Assembly: GCA_030612725.1 (NCBI GenBank)
Contig: JAUWNJ010000003.1
Coordinates: 62,001 to 126,000, forward strand
From: Planctomycetales bacterium
GTDB taxonomy: Bacteria; Planctomycetota; Phycisphaerae; SM23-33
Reading direction: 5' to 3'
DNA: 64,000 nucleotides
Shown piece after piece: positions 51,691 to 60,419 of the stretch. Below the pieces are notes generated by a model that saw only the letters and a list, made by a program, of their open reading frames with translations, ran no database searches and had not been told where the DNA came from. Position 1 is the stretch's first letter. Every line of letters begins with the position of its first letter. The position numbers and the translations under genes were made by a program.

Positions 51691-53364
51691 ATGGCCCGTA
51701 ACGATAATCAAAGCAGTGAGCAATCCGCATCGGTCCGCGAGACGGTCGAGAGCGTCTGGATCGCGGTGGTGCTGGCGTTTGTGCTGCGCGCGTTTGTGCT
51801 GGAGGCGTTTGTTATACCCACCGGTTCGATGGCGCCGCGGCTGATGGGGCAGCACTGGCAGTTCGACTGCCCCGCCTGCAAATATCATTACGCTTTCGGC
51901 ATCCCCCAGGCGCCGGGCTCGCCTTCGCCCAATATCGCGCTGCCGTTACCCCCCAGCGGACGAAGGGGCAAAGACGGAGGCGCTCCGGCAATCTGCCCCA
52001 ACTGCGGACACCAGCACCGCTTCGGACAGGAGTTCGCTTACGGCGGCGACCGCGTGCTGGTGTTGAAATATCTCTATCGCTTCGGCGAGCCGAGGCCTTG
52101 GGACGTGGTCGTCTTCAAAAACCCCCAAGACAACGAGCAAAATTATATCAAGCGATTAATCGGCTTGCCGGGACAGATGATCGAGATCGTCCACGGCGAC
52201 GTGTTTGTCCGCGACGGGAAGGATTTCAATAACGACGGCGTCATCGATAAAAAAGATTTCGCCGACCCGCGAGCCGAAAAAGAATGCCCCTGGCACATCC
52301 TGCAGAAAAAGTCGCCACGGACCCAGCAGGTCATGTGGCAGGTGATTTTCGATAATGATTATCAACCGGATCAGGTCGTTTGGCAAAAAAGAACCGGGAA
52401 GGAATGGAAATCTCCCTGGCAGCCACATTCAGGTCCGGACATATGGGAAATGCGCCACGGCGGGCGGGTCTTCGCCTTCGACGGGTCCGAAGCGACATCG
52501 GAGTTGCGATTCGCCAACTCCACCAAGGCCGACCGCGAACGGTTCTGCCCGGTATATGCCTACAACCAATCCAGCCAATACAGAGGGAAAGGTTACGATT
52601 CGAACGTCGATGTCTGCTACGACCTGAAACTATCGTTCATGTTCGCCCCAAAAAAGGATAGTAACGCTCGCGTGGGAATGCGCATAAGCAGTTTTTCGGA
52701 CCACTTCCGCGTATGGGTGAGCATGGACGGAAATTGCACGCTGGAGCACGGACTCGCCGACAAAGACGGTAACGTAAGGTGGGACAAGAAACCCTGGGGT
52801 TCATGCCAACTGGACAGGCCTGCAACAGGACGGGCGTACGAATTGTCGCTGACACACGTGGACCGGCAGGTAACGTTGTGGGTGGACGGCCAGGCGGTAC
52901 TGTCCAGCACCGAGGACCAATACTACGCCGGAAGGGAGCGGATCATCCGGGACGCCGCCGCCGGAGCGCCGACGCCGACCGTCTCGATCCTGGCAAGCGG
53001 AGGACCGGCAGAACTGTGGCACATAAGTCTCATGCGAGATGTATATTACACCTGCCTGCGCATCGCGGACGACAAACCCGGAAGAGCAACGACCGGAAAC
53101 CCATTTGTCCTGCGCAAATTCAACAATAAACCGGATACGGACGAGTTCTTCGTGCTCGGCGACAACTCACCGGCAAGTCAGGATTCACGCCTCTGGGACC
53201 ACCACGCTCCATCACTCAGACCCGGATACAGAGATGGGACCGTACCGCGATACAATATGATCGGAAGAGCGTTCTTCGTGTACTGGCCCGGAGGTTTCCG
53301 CCTGCCGATGCTCAAACGCCTGCCGATCGTACCCAACGTCGGTAGGATGAGGCTGATACGGTAG
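51691..53364 (+). CDS. lepB: Signal peptidase I with zinc-ribbon and large beta-sandwich insertion
   Basis: 557 residues, about twice the usual size. The N-terminal helix (SVWIAVVLAFVLRAFVL) leads to the catalytic Ser46 (IPTGSMAPRLMG). A double Cys pair (CPACKYHY, CPNCGHQH) forms a zinc ribbon before the catalytic Lys154 (NYIKRLIGLPG). Residues about 170-489 are inserted: an EF-hand-like loop (DFNNDGVIDKKDF) then a LamG-like sandwich (GRAYELSLTHVDRQVTLWVD). The closing box GDNSPASQDSR starts at 490. AAGGTG precedes the ATG. Removes signal peptides outside the inner membrane; the insert may hold extra partners. Confidence 0.92.
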   Translation: MARNDNQSSEQSASVRETVESVWIAVVLAFVLRAFVLEAFVIPTGSMAPRLMGQHWQFDCPACKYHYAFGIPQAPGSPSPNIALPLPPSGRRGKDGGAPAICPNCGHQHRFGQEFAYGGDRVLVLKYLYRFGEPRPWDVVVFKNPQDNEQNYIKRLIGLPGQMIEIVHGDVFVRDGKDFNNDGVIDKKDFADPRAEKECPWHILQKKSPRTQQVMWQVIFDNDYQPDQVVWQKRTGKEWKSPWQPHSGPDIWEMRHGGRVFAFDGSEATSELRFANSTKADRERFCPVYAYNQSSQYRGKGYDSNVDVCYDLKLSFMFAPKKDSNARVGMRISSFSDHFRVWVSMDGNCTLEHGLADKDGNVRWDKKPWGSCQLDRPATGRAYELSLTHVDRQVTLWVDGQAVLSSTEDQYYAGRERIIRDAAAGAPTPTVSILASGGPAELWHISLMRDVYYTCLRIADDKPGRATTGNPFVLRKFNNKPDTDEFFVLGDNSPASQDSRLWDHHAPSLRPGYRDGTVPRYNMIGRAFFVYWPGGFRLPMLKRLPIVPNVGRMRLIR

Positions 53365-53426
53365 GTAAAATACAGGAGTTCAGCCATATGCTTCAGGGAA
53401 AGACCAGGTTACGCCGGAAGCATCGG

Positions 53427-53581
53427 GCAGTAGGCATTCGGCAGTAGGCATTAGTGGTCGAGGGTTGTTGTGCGTTTTGTCTTTATAATTCTGCTATTTT
53501 ATTGAATGGTGGAATAAAACAGGAAAAACCTTCACAAGCCCAGTACCACCAATGCCCAATGCCAAATGCCAAATGCCTTAT
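53427..53581. repeat. Inverted pair of heptamer repeats downstream of lepB
   Basis: GCAGTAG/GCATTAG-type 7-mers (53427-53454, four units) face CCAATGC/CAAATGC-type units (53540-53581, six units) that are their approximate reverse complement. The 273-bp gap between lepB and the next gene holds nothing else recognised. Confidence 0.78.
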
Positions 53582-53638
53582 ACCTGACTTGCTCTTTTCA
53601 TTTTCGGTCATTGCGGACAGGCGAACAGGTACGAGAAA

Positions 53639-54496
53639 ATGAACAAAATCTACTTCGGCGACAATCTTCCGATCCTGCGGGAATTACCCGCCGGTAGCGT
53701 CCAGATGGTCTATACCGACCCGCCATTCAATACCGGAAAGGCCCAAAAGCGCACACCCCTGCAAACCGTCCGCGACGATACCGGCGACCGCACAGGCTTC
53801 GGGGGAAAGCGATACCGCTCGATCCGCCTGGCTGGGAAGTACTTCGACGACTCGTTCGACGATTATCTTGGGTTCCTCGAACCGCGCCTGGTAGAACTGC
53901 ACAGAATCCTCGCGCTCGACGGCTCGCTCTTTCTGCATCTGGATTACAGAGAGGCCCATTACGCAAAGGTTCTCCTGGACGGTATCTTCGGGCGGGAGTG
54001 CTTTATGAACGAGATTATCTGGGCATACGATTACGGCGCAAGGTCGAAGAAAAAATGGTCGGCCAAGCACGACAACATCTTGTGGTATGTGAAGGACCCG
54101 AAAAACTACATATTCAACTTCGAGCAGATGGACAGGATTCCGTACATGGCCCCGGGTCTGGTAGGTAAGGAAAAGGCTTCGCGCGGAAAGACCCCGACGG
54201 ACGTCTGGTGGCATACGATTGTCGCGACCAACGGACGGGAAAAGACAGGCTACCCTACGCAGAAACCTTTGGGTATAATACGCCGACTGATTCGTGTACA
54301 CTCTCGCCCCGGCGATACGTTGCTGGATTGCTTCGCCGGAAGCGGAACGCTCGGCGCGTGTGCGGCTGAGGAAGGACGAAACTTTATACTGATAGACAAC
54401 AACCCGCAGGCGATGGAAGTTATGGTCCGTCGACTGGACTTCGCCAAGCCGGAGTTTTCGGATTTTGGCGCCTTGAGCGATGTAAGGGCAGGGTAA
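53639..54496 (+). CDS. Solitary DNA methyltransferase (DPPF type)
   Basis: 285 residues of the DNA amino-methyltransferase class, with motif IV DPPFNTGKA near residue 27 and the AdoMet motif DCFAGSGTLGACA near 225, i.e. the beta order. KTGYPTQKPLGIIRR is the usual segment between them. It likely methylates adenine N6. No endonuclease partner is adjacent; the restriction pair 1.2 kb on has its own methylase. Could be a regulatory orphan. The start has only a weak GAGAAA upstream. Confidence 0.85.
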   Translation: MNKIYFGDNLPILRELPAGSVQMVYTDPPFNTGKAQKRTPLQTVRDDTGDRTGFGGKRYRSIRLAGKYFDDSFDDYLGFLEPRLVELHRILALDGSLFLHLDYREAHYAKVLLDGIFGRECFMNEIIWAYDYGARSKKKWSAKHDNILWYVKDPKNYIFNFEQMDRIPYMAPGLVGKEKASRGKTPTDVWWHTIVATNGREKTGYPTQKPLGIIRRLIRVHSRPGDTLLDCFAGSGTLGACAAEEGRNFILIDNNPQAMEVMVRRLDFAKPEFSDFGALSDVRAG

Positions 54497-54837
54497 CGGA
54501 TGTCCCTGTAATGACTTGTTTTACCGCAAAGTGCGCGAATAGTTATCAACATTAGCGAAGAGGGATCGGCAAGGGTCAATCGATCCGGTGCGTCGGCACA
54601 GACGGGGTAAATCTTTAGTAAAACTTAAAGATAGTGAAAAGAATTTGCTAATTGTCAATCTGTCGGTAACAGGTTATAAAAAAGGAACTTACTGCAAGCA
54701 GTACACAAAAATCCGGTCTGCTGACCCCTTGGGGCGATAATTTGGTAGAATAGCGGGAAAAACACGCCTTCTATATCGGCAAGGCGGCGAGATGTAGTTT
54801 TGCACAAGTTATCCACAAACGGAAAGACGGCGAATTT
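54497..54837. other. Gene-free stretch before lptB
   Basis: A 341-bp gap without a supported gene. It holds a weak inverted repeat ATCTTTA/TAAAGAT (54611-54632) and is AT-richer than the surrounding genes. I see no repeat cluster, RNA family or clear promoter, though a promoter for lptB is expected here. Confidence 0.5.
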
Positions 54838-55596
54838 ATGGTACTTCTGGAAACAAAAAACCTGGTAAAGAGGTATTCGGGGCGAGCCGTGGTGAATCAG
54901 GTGGGTTTGTATGTCGCCCAAGGCGAAATCGTCGGGCTTCTGGGGCGAAACGGAGCCGGGAAAACCACAACCTTCCGAATGGTTATCGGTATGATCTCTC
55001 CCAACGAAGGAAGAGTCATCTTTAACAACGTGGACGTAACCGAGATGCCGATGTACCAGCGTGCCCGTCTTGGTATGGGATACCTTTCGCAGGAACCGAG
55101 CATTTTTCAGCGTCTGACGGTCCAGCAGAACCTCCTGGCCGTTCTGGACACAATGCACCTCACCAAACAGATGCGTCTCGAACGGGCGGAGCAATTACTG
55201 GAGCAGTTCGGTCTGTCGGCGCTGTCCGATCACGAAGCCCGTACGCTCTCGGGCGGTGAGCGGAGGAAACTGGAGATCGCTCGCGCCCTGGTTACCAACC
55301 CGACGATGATCCTGCTGGATGAGCCTTTCAGCGGCGTGGACCCCATCGCCGTGGAGGAACTCCAGCGAGAAATCAGCGGACTCAAGGATCGCGGTATCAG
55401 CCTCCTGCTGACCGACCACAACGTCCGCGAAACGCTAAACGTTACGGACCGTTCCTACATCATCGACAATGGAAAGGTCCTTCGGGAAGGCGCACCCAGA
55501 GACCTGATTAACGATCCGCTGGTCCGCAAAACCTATCTCGGCCGGACATTCCGGGGCGACGAGTTCGACGAAGACGGACACTTCGGCCAACGGTGA
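54838..55596 (+). CDS. lptB: LPS-export ABC transporter ATPase LptB
   Basis: 252 residues. Walker A is GRNGAGKTT, the Q-loop is YLSQEPSIF, the signature LSGGERRKLEIARAL, Walker B MILLDEPFSGVDP, and the H-loop LLTDHN. These exact forms are typical of LptB, which drives lipopolysaccharide extraction from the inner membrane with LptFG. Other lpt genes are not in the window. The region around it was entered by restriction-modification genes just downstream. Confidence 0.93.
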   Translation: MVLLETKNLVKRYSGRAVVNQVGLYVAQGEIVGLLGRNGAGKTTTFRMVIGMISPNEGRVIFNNVDVTEMPMYQRARLGMGYLSQEPSIFQRLTVQQNLLAVLDTMHLTKQMRLERAEQLLEQFGLSALSDHEARTLSGGERRKLEIARALVTNPTMILLDEPFSGVDPIAVEELQREISGLKDRGISLLLTDHNVRETLNVTDRSYIIDNGKVLREGAPRDLINDPLVRKTYLGRTFRGDEFDEDGHFGQR

Positions 55597-55718
55597 AGGA
55601 AAAAGAGAATGTCCCCTTTTTCCTTCTTTACTCAGTTATCTCAACAGGCTATTCTCGCAGTATCGTCAGAGTGGCACCTCTGGTGTTTGGGGCTTATCGG
55701 AACAGGAAAAGACGGTCC

Positions 55719-56375
55719 ATGAAAAAAGCGGCGTTAACAATCCTTGTTCTCTGTGATGAGGCCCGCACATTTGCGGAAGTCGAATCGGCACATCCCGAGC
55801 CGTCTCTCTACGGTGTTACCGACGGCAAAGCGGTAGGCACCTATTTTGAGCATAAATTTCAAGCATATCTGAAGAAAAAGTACGTGTACGAGAAGGGATC
55901 TTCTGCAAAAGGGATTGATTTTCCGGGTCTTGGTGTTGACATGAAGGTTACCAGCATCAAGCAGCCCCAATCATCCTGTCCCTTCAAATCGGCAGGCCAA
56001 AAGATATGCGGATTGGGTTACTCTCTCTTGGTCTTTATGTATGACAAAAAAGATAATCGAGCCACGCAAACAGGAACTTTAAACATTCTGCACACTATTT
56101 TTGTGCAGGCAGATCGAACCGCTGACTACCAGACCACAACGGGCATTCGTCAAATAATTAAAAACGATGGGAACATAGAAGATATTATGGCATTCATGTC
56201 GGATCGCAATCTTCCTCTTGATGACATTGCGGCCAAGAAACTCGCCGAGCGTCTTCTAAAGCGTCCTCCAAAGGTGGGGTATTTAACAATTTCCAATGCA
56301 CTGCAATGGCGATTGCAATATGCGAGAATCATCAAGAAAGCCGGCAGCGTCGGCGGCATCATTAAGGTGCTGTAA
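55719..56375 (+). CDS. Probable type II restriction endonuclease
   Basis: 218 residues. The core GKAVGTYFEHKFQAYLKKKY and GIDFPGLGVDMKVTSI place an acidic pair and Lys in a PD-(D/E)xK-like order (D in GID, D and K in VDMK). The family is not recognised beyond that; the main support is the adjacent methylase gene 5 bp later. Start at 55719 is behind AGGAAAAG; a GTG overlapping the lptB stop would add 42 residues of unlikely sequence. AT-richer than neighbours, as expected of an acquired pair. Confidence 0.7.
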   Translation: MKKAALTILVLCDEARTFAEVESAHPEPSLYGVTDGKAVGTYFEHKFQAYLKKKYVYEKGSSAKGIDFPGLGVDMKVTSIKQPQSSCPFKSAGQKICGLGYSLLVFMYDKKDNRATQTGTLNILHTIFVQADRTADYQTTTGIRQIIKNDGNIEDIMAFMSDRNLPLDDIAAKKLAERLLKRPPKVGYLTISNALQWRLQYARIIKKAGSVGGIIKVL

Positions 56376-56380
56376 CAGCC

Positions 56381-57916
56381 ATGATAACGAAGCGTAAGAC
56401 AAAGCAAATCATTGAGTTGGGCGATTTTCAGACTCCACCTCAACTGGCTGGCGAGATTTGCCGTTTGCTGGCGGAGAAAGGTATTAGCCCGGCAAGCATT
56501 CTTGAGCCAACGTGCGGCAAGGGGAATTTCCTTTTTGCCGCGCTCTCGCAATTTCCGAGGACAAGAAAGGCCTTTGGCATTGAATTGAACCCGGAACATT
56601 ACAGGGCAGCCAAGCAGGAACTATTACGGAAGCCATTCGCCGGGAAGGCGCATATCATTAATGGCAGTTTCTTTTACATGGACTGGAAAACCATAATCGC
56701 AGGTTTTCCGGAACCCATTTTGGTTGTAGGTAATCCTCCCTGGGTTACAAACTCGGAACTTGAATCACTGGGCAGCTCAAATCTTCCAGACAAGGAGAAC
56801 TTCCAGGGGCACAATGGCCTGGACGCCATTACCGGAAAAAGCAACTTCGACATCTCCGAATGGATGATGTTAAAAATGGTTGACTCGCTGAATGGATACG
56901 GCGCAACAATAGCCTTGCTCTGCAAGACGAGTGTTGCCAGGAAAGTGCTCCTGCACGCATGGAAAACCCGCATCGGCCTGCAACGTGGGGAAATGTATAT
57001 CATTGATGCGATGAAACACTTTAACGCCGCTGTCGAAGCGTGCCTCCTTGTCCTGCAATTTGGCGAGGTGGACGCAGGCATGACTTGCTCCATTTTCCGC
57101 GATCTGCACGATACTGAACCAGAAACAACTATTACATATCGCAGCGGTACCCTGATTTCCGATCTCAAAACCTATAATCGATGGAAACATTTGGAAGGGA
57201 CATCTCCATTTAAATGGCGTTCCGGTGTTAAGCATGACTGCTCTAAAGTCATGGAACTTCGTAAAGAGACGGGGGGATATCGCAATGGGTTGGGCGAGGT
57301 CGTGGATATAGAAGACACCTTCGTGTACCCAATGATGAAAAGCTCAGACCTCGCCAGCAGGAATAAAATCATTCCAAGACGTTGGATGATCGTTACTCAA
57401 AAACGTGTGGGAGATGATACTGACATAATACGCGAGCAGGCTCCAAAAACATGGGACTATCTTGAATCGCACGCCGCATTATTAGACCGCCGGGGCAGCT
57501 CTATTTATCAAAAACGGCCTCGCTTTGCTGTTTTCGGAATTGGCCCGTACACATTCGCTCCCCATAAAGTGGCTATTTCCGGCTTTTACAAAAATCTATC
57601 ATTCAAAAAGATTGGGAGTTACGAAGGCAAACCTATTGTGCTCGATGACACCTGTTACTTCCTTCCCTGCCGGAACCAGCATCAAGCAGATTGCCTCTGG
57701 ACTCTTCTGAATTCCGGGCCTGCAAGGGAGTTTTTCTCGGCTTATGTATTCTGGGATTCCAAGAGGCCCATAACCGTTACTCTATTACAGCGGCTTGATA
57801 TTGTCGCGCTTGCCGCCGAACTTGGGTTAGAACAAGACATTGTGCAATATATCCCAGAAAATGTCCGGCGCAAGCAAGCCAGCCCCACAAAAACGCTTTT
57901 CAGCGCACTGAAGTGA
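56381..57916 (+). CDS. Type II N6-adenine DNA methyltransferase
   Basis: 511 residues of the gamma-type methylase class. Motif I is ILEPTCGKGNFL near residue 42, the acidic motif follows in FGIELNPEHY, and motif IV is VVGNPPWVTN near 115. The rest should be the target recognition domain. Five bases separate it from the presumed endonuclease, making a compact restriction-modification operon. Recognition sequence unknown. Confidence 0.9.
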   Translation: MITKRKTKQIIELGDFQTPPQLAGEICRLLAEKGISPASILEPTCGKGNFLFAALSQFPRTRKAFGIELNPEHYRAAKQELLRKPFAGKAHIINGSFFYMDWKTIIAGFPEPILVVGNPPWVTNSELESLGSSNLPDKENFQGHNGLDAITGKSNFDISEWMMLKMVDSLNGYGATIALLCKTSVARKVLLHAWKTRIGLQRGEMYIIDAMKHFNAAVEACLLVLQFGEVDAGMTCSIFRDLHDTEPETTITYRSGTLISDLKTYNRWKHLEGTSPFKWRSGVKHDCSKVMELRKETGGYRNGLGEVVDIEDTFVYPMMKSSDLASRNKIIPRRWMIVTQKRVGDDTDIIREQAPKTWDYLESHAALLDRRGSSIYQKRPRFAVFGIGPYTFAPHKVAISGFYKNLSFKKIGSYEGKPIVLDDTCYFLPCRNQHQADCLWTLLNSGPAREFFSAYVFWDSKRPITVTLLQRLDIVALAAELGLEQDIVQYIPENVRRKQASPTKTLFSALK

Positions 57917-58081
57917 CGGATGCAACGCGGCTTACCTGCCCGCCGCGGTATTGGCGTCGGCTGTAAGCCGCCGTCTTCGCCGTTTGCTTCTTCGTCCTGC
58001 CGCTACCCCGGTCCGGTCGGCGAGCCTTCAAGGCAAACGAGATCATCAGAAATTTCTTCAGCCACAACAAGTCTCCCTATG

Positions 58082-58987
58082 TCAAAACCTGATAGTCAAA
58101 GCCAGTACCCCTATGACGGCTGCCGCGAATCCGACCAGTCCCCATTTCCCGACTTTCTCCCGCCAGATTGCCGCTCCGGCGATCTGGACCAGTATCATCA
58201 CGCTGACGGTTGTAACGGGAAAGACGACTATTCCATCCAGTTCCCGAATCGCCCAGACTCGTGAACCCGACGCGACAAGACCGCAAACGCCGAGCAGCGA
58301 GCCGTAAAGCAACTCCTTTCGCCCCAGGCGCGCCTTTACTGCAACCATCACCGGAAGAGTTATAAGGAACGCGCCCATGAAAACCATCGTTATAAAGAAG
58401 AATCGGCTTTGGTCGTCCGGGAGCGTGCGCGTGGATCTCAGCATGATTTCCCATCCGCCCTGTCCGAAGAATGCAGCCGCCAGCCAGAATGCCCACACCT
58501 TCGAGCCGCCCTTGCCTGAGCCGCCGGACGCCAGAGCTCGCTTGTTTCTCGCGTGGTCCAGTCCCAGTAACACAACTGCCAGAGTAACCACCGCGATCCC
58601 GCCGAGCCTCATGATGAGCGTCCGGCTCGCCGGGCAAAGCGGGACCTCGTGCCAGTAGAACAGCGACGCGAGCGTCGGCAGGACCATCGAGCATCGCAGG
58701 ATAGTCCAACTTATGCCCAAGTGACCATGCTGCACCGCCTTAATCGCCGCGAAGCCGGCCCAGAAGAAGAACATCGCCGCAATCACGCCCCACCAGCCGA
58801 CAAGACCCCAAATCTGCCGGAGCCTCGACAGGTCCATCGTAAAGGACGCCGCCACCAGCATCAACACTGCCGACGTTCCGCGAAAGACGGTGTTCATGCC
58901 CAAAGCCCCTGCCCCGCTGCGCGTACCCATCCGAAGAAGCACGGCCAGCATCGTCATGAAGATTATGGAAATTATCAGGTAAATCAT
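58082..58987 (-). CDS. EamA/DMT-family transporter
   Basis: 301 residues with ten hydrophobic segments in two repeats of five, the drug/metabolite transporter layout. The first segment starts the protein (MIYLIISIIFMTMLAVLL) and the last ends it (GLVGFAAAVIGVLALTI). The substrate cannot be predicted. No gene is seen in the 165 bp between it and the methylase gene. Confidence 0.85.
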   Translation of the reverse strand: MIYLIISIIFMTMLAVLLRMGTRSGAGALGMNTVFRGTSAVLMLVAASFTMDLSRLRQIWGLVGWWGVIAAMFFFWAGFAAIKAVQHGHLGISWTILRCSMVLPTLASLFYWHEVPLCPASRTLIMRLGGIAVVTLAVVLLGLDHARNKRALASGGSGKGGSKVWAFWLAAAFFGQGGWEIMLRSTRTLPDDQSRFFFITMVFMGAFLITLPVMVAVKARLGRKELLYGSLLGVCGLVASGSRVWAIRELDGIVVFPVTTVSVMILVQIAGAAIWREKVGKWGLVGFAAAVIGVLALTIRF

Positions 58988-59148
58988 TCGGCATTTTCCG
59001 TAGAAACCGCTCTTCAGCCATGTGCAAGACGGTCATTGTGCCAGATGATGTTGTTGTTGGACACAATATTACACTGACGTAATGGAACTTTTTATCTCTT
59101 CCGGCGTCAAAGTAGATAGGGGGGGCAAGGCGAAAGGAGACTAAAATC

Positions 59149-60294
59149 ATGCGTACGACGGTTTATATCCTGTTGTCGTTGTGTCTGTTGCTTTCTACCG
59201 GCGAGGCCGGACCCGCCGAAAACCGGACCGAACAAAAGGCTGTTGCGGTCAGACCGACGGTCAATGTCCTGACGCGCTACCTCGACCGGGCAGACATACA
59301 TCCGCCAGCCAAACTCGGACGACTGACTATCTTTCCGATAAGCCTGAGCCGAACCAATCGCCTTGACAATGTCCTGACGATGACCCAGGCGCTGGACAAA
59401 AAGTTGCTGGTAATCGAGGAAATGAAATCGGCCCAGGTACCCAAGGCCAGATTCGTCAACAAGTCGGGAAAGATGATTTTCCTGATGGCCGGCGAAATCA
59501 TCACGGGCGGAAAGCAGAACCGGACGTTGACCACCGACGCGCTGCTTGGTCCTGATTCGGTTACGGTGTTACCGGTCTATTGCGTCCAACGCGGGCGATG
59601 GAGTGGCAGGAAGGGATTTAATAAAGCGGCGACGGTCGCGCCACAGGGCGTTCGGGAAAGGGCCTCTCAAAAGGCCGGACAGGGCGAAGTCTGGGCCGAG
59701 GTCGCCCGCGCCAACGAGCGCCTCAAATCCACCGACGCCAGCGGCGACCTGGCAGTAGCAATGGTTAAACCGGAAAACGTCAAACGCATGAAGAAACTTC
59801 GCAACAAGATCGTTCCGAAACTACCGAAAAATTGTGTCGGAATTGTCGTAGCGAAGGACAAACGCATCATCGGCGCCGACCTGTTCAACTCGCCCGCACT
59901 GTTCGCAGCCATGCGCGAGAAGGTCCTCGACGCCTACCTCAGCCAGTACAGCCCGAAGGAACTGGCGGCGGGGGCAAAGAGCGGTTCACGCATCACCCGT
60001 CCGAATCAAAATGACATCCGCAAATACCTCCAGACCTGCTACAGCGCCCGCTTCACACCGGGGAAACTGCGCGGCGTCGGACGAATCTATAATATCCAAG
60101 GCCCGCGCTTCGGCCAGACGCTCGCCTACCAGAAGCACTTTGTCACCATGGTGCCAACAGTAGCTCCGGGTCAACGGATGCCGGAAGACAAAACAATAAG
60201 AAAATACATGGTCCACACGGCGCTGATGCAGAAGATCGTACCGGTTAAACCAAAGGTGTCGCACCCACCGCTCAGACCCCAAGGCCGACGGTGA
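59149..60294 (+). CDS. Exported ARPP-1 domain protein
   Basis: 381 residues with a signal peptide (VYILLSLCLLLSTGEA). The ARPP-1 domain covers most of the rest: GRLTIFPISLSR, KLLVIEEM, MIFLMAGEIITGGKQNR and VTVLPVYCVQRGRW are its usual blocks. In other genomes this domain accompanies ADP-ribosylation-linked and phosphatase-associated proteins; its reaction is unknown. AAAGGAGA precedes the ATG. Confidence 0.8.
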   Translation: MRTTVYILLSLCLLLSTGEAGPAENRTEQKAVAVRPTVNVLTRYLDRADIHPPAKLGRLTIFPISLSRTNRLDNVLTMTQALDKKLLVIEEMKSAQVPKARFVNKSGKMIFLMAGEIITGGKQNRTLTTDALLGPDSVTVLPVYCVQRGRWSGRKGFNKAATVAPQGVRERASQKAGQGEVWAEVARANERLKSTDASGDLAVAMVKPENVKRMKKLRNKIVPKLPKNCVGIVVAKDKRIIGADLFNSPALFAAMREKVLDAYLSQYSPKELAAGAKSGSRITRPNQNDIRKYLQTCYSARFTPGKLRGVGRIYNIQGPRFGQTLAYQKHFVTMVPTVAPGQRMPEDKTIRKYMVHTALMQKIVPVKPKVSHPPLRPQGRR

Positions 60295-60419
60295 GAATTT
60301 GCATTCCCGAACCCAAACCTGCGCACTGTGCTGCGCCGGCGAAGCCGCAAGCGGATACGGAACCTTTTTGACGCTCACTGCTGACAAGGGCGACGTGAGC
60401 TGTTACCTTATCGGGTTCT

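Noticed and set aside
54800-54837. A sequence with TTATCCACA just before lptB considered as a DnaA box or origin.
   Set aside because: A single box with no cluster, no AT-rich unwinding zone and no replication genes nearby.
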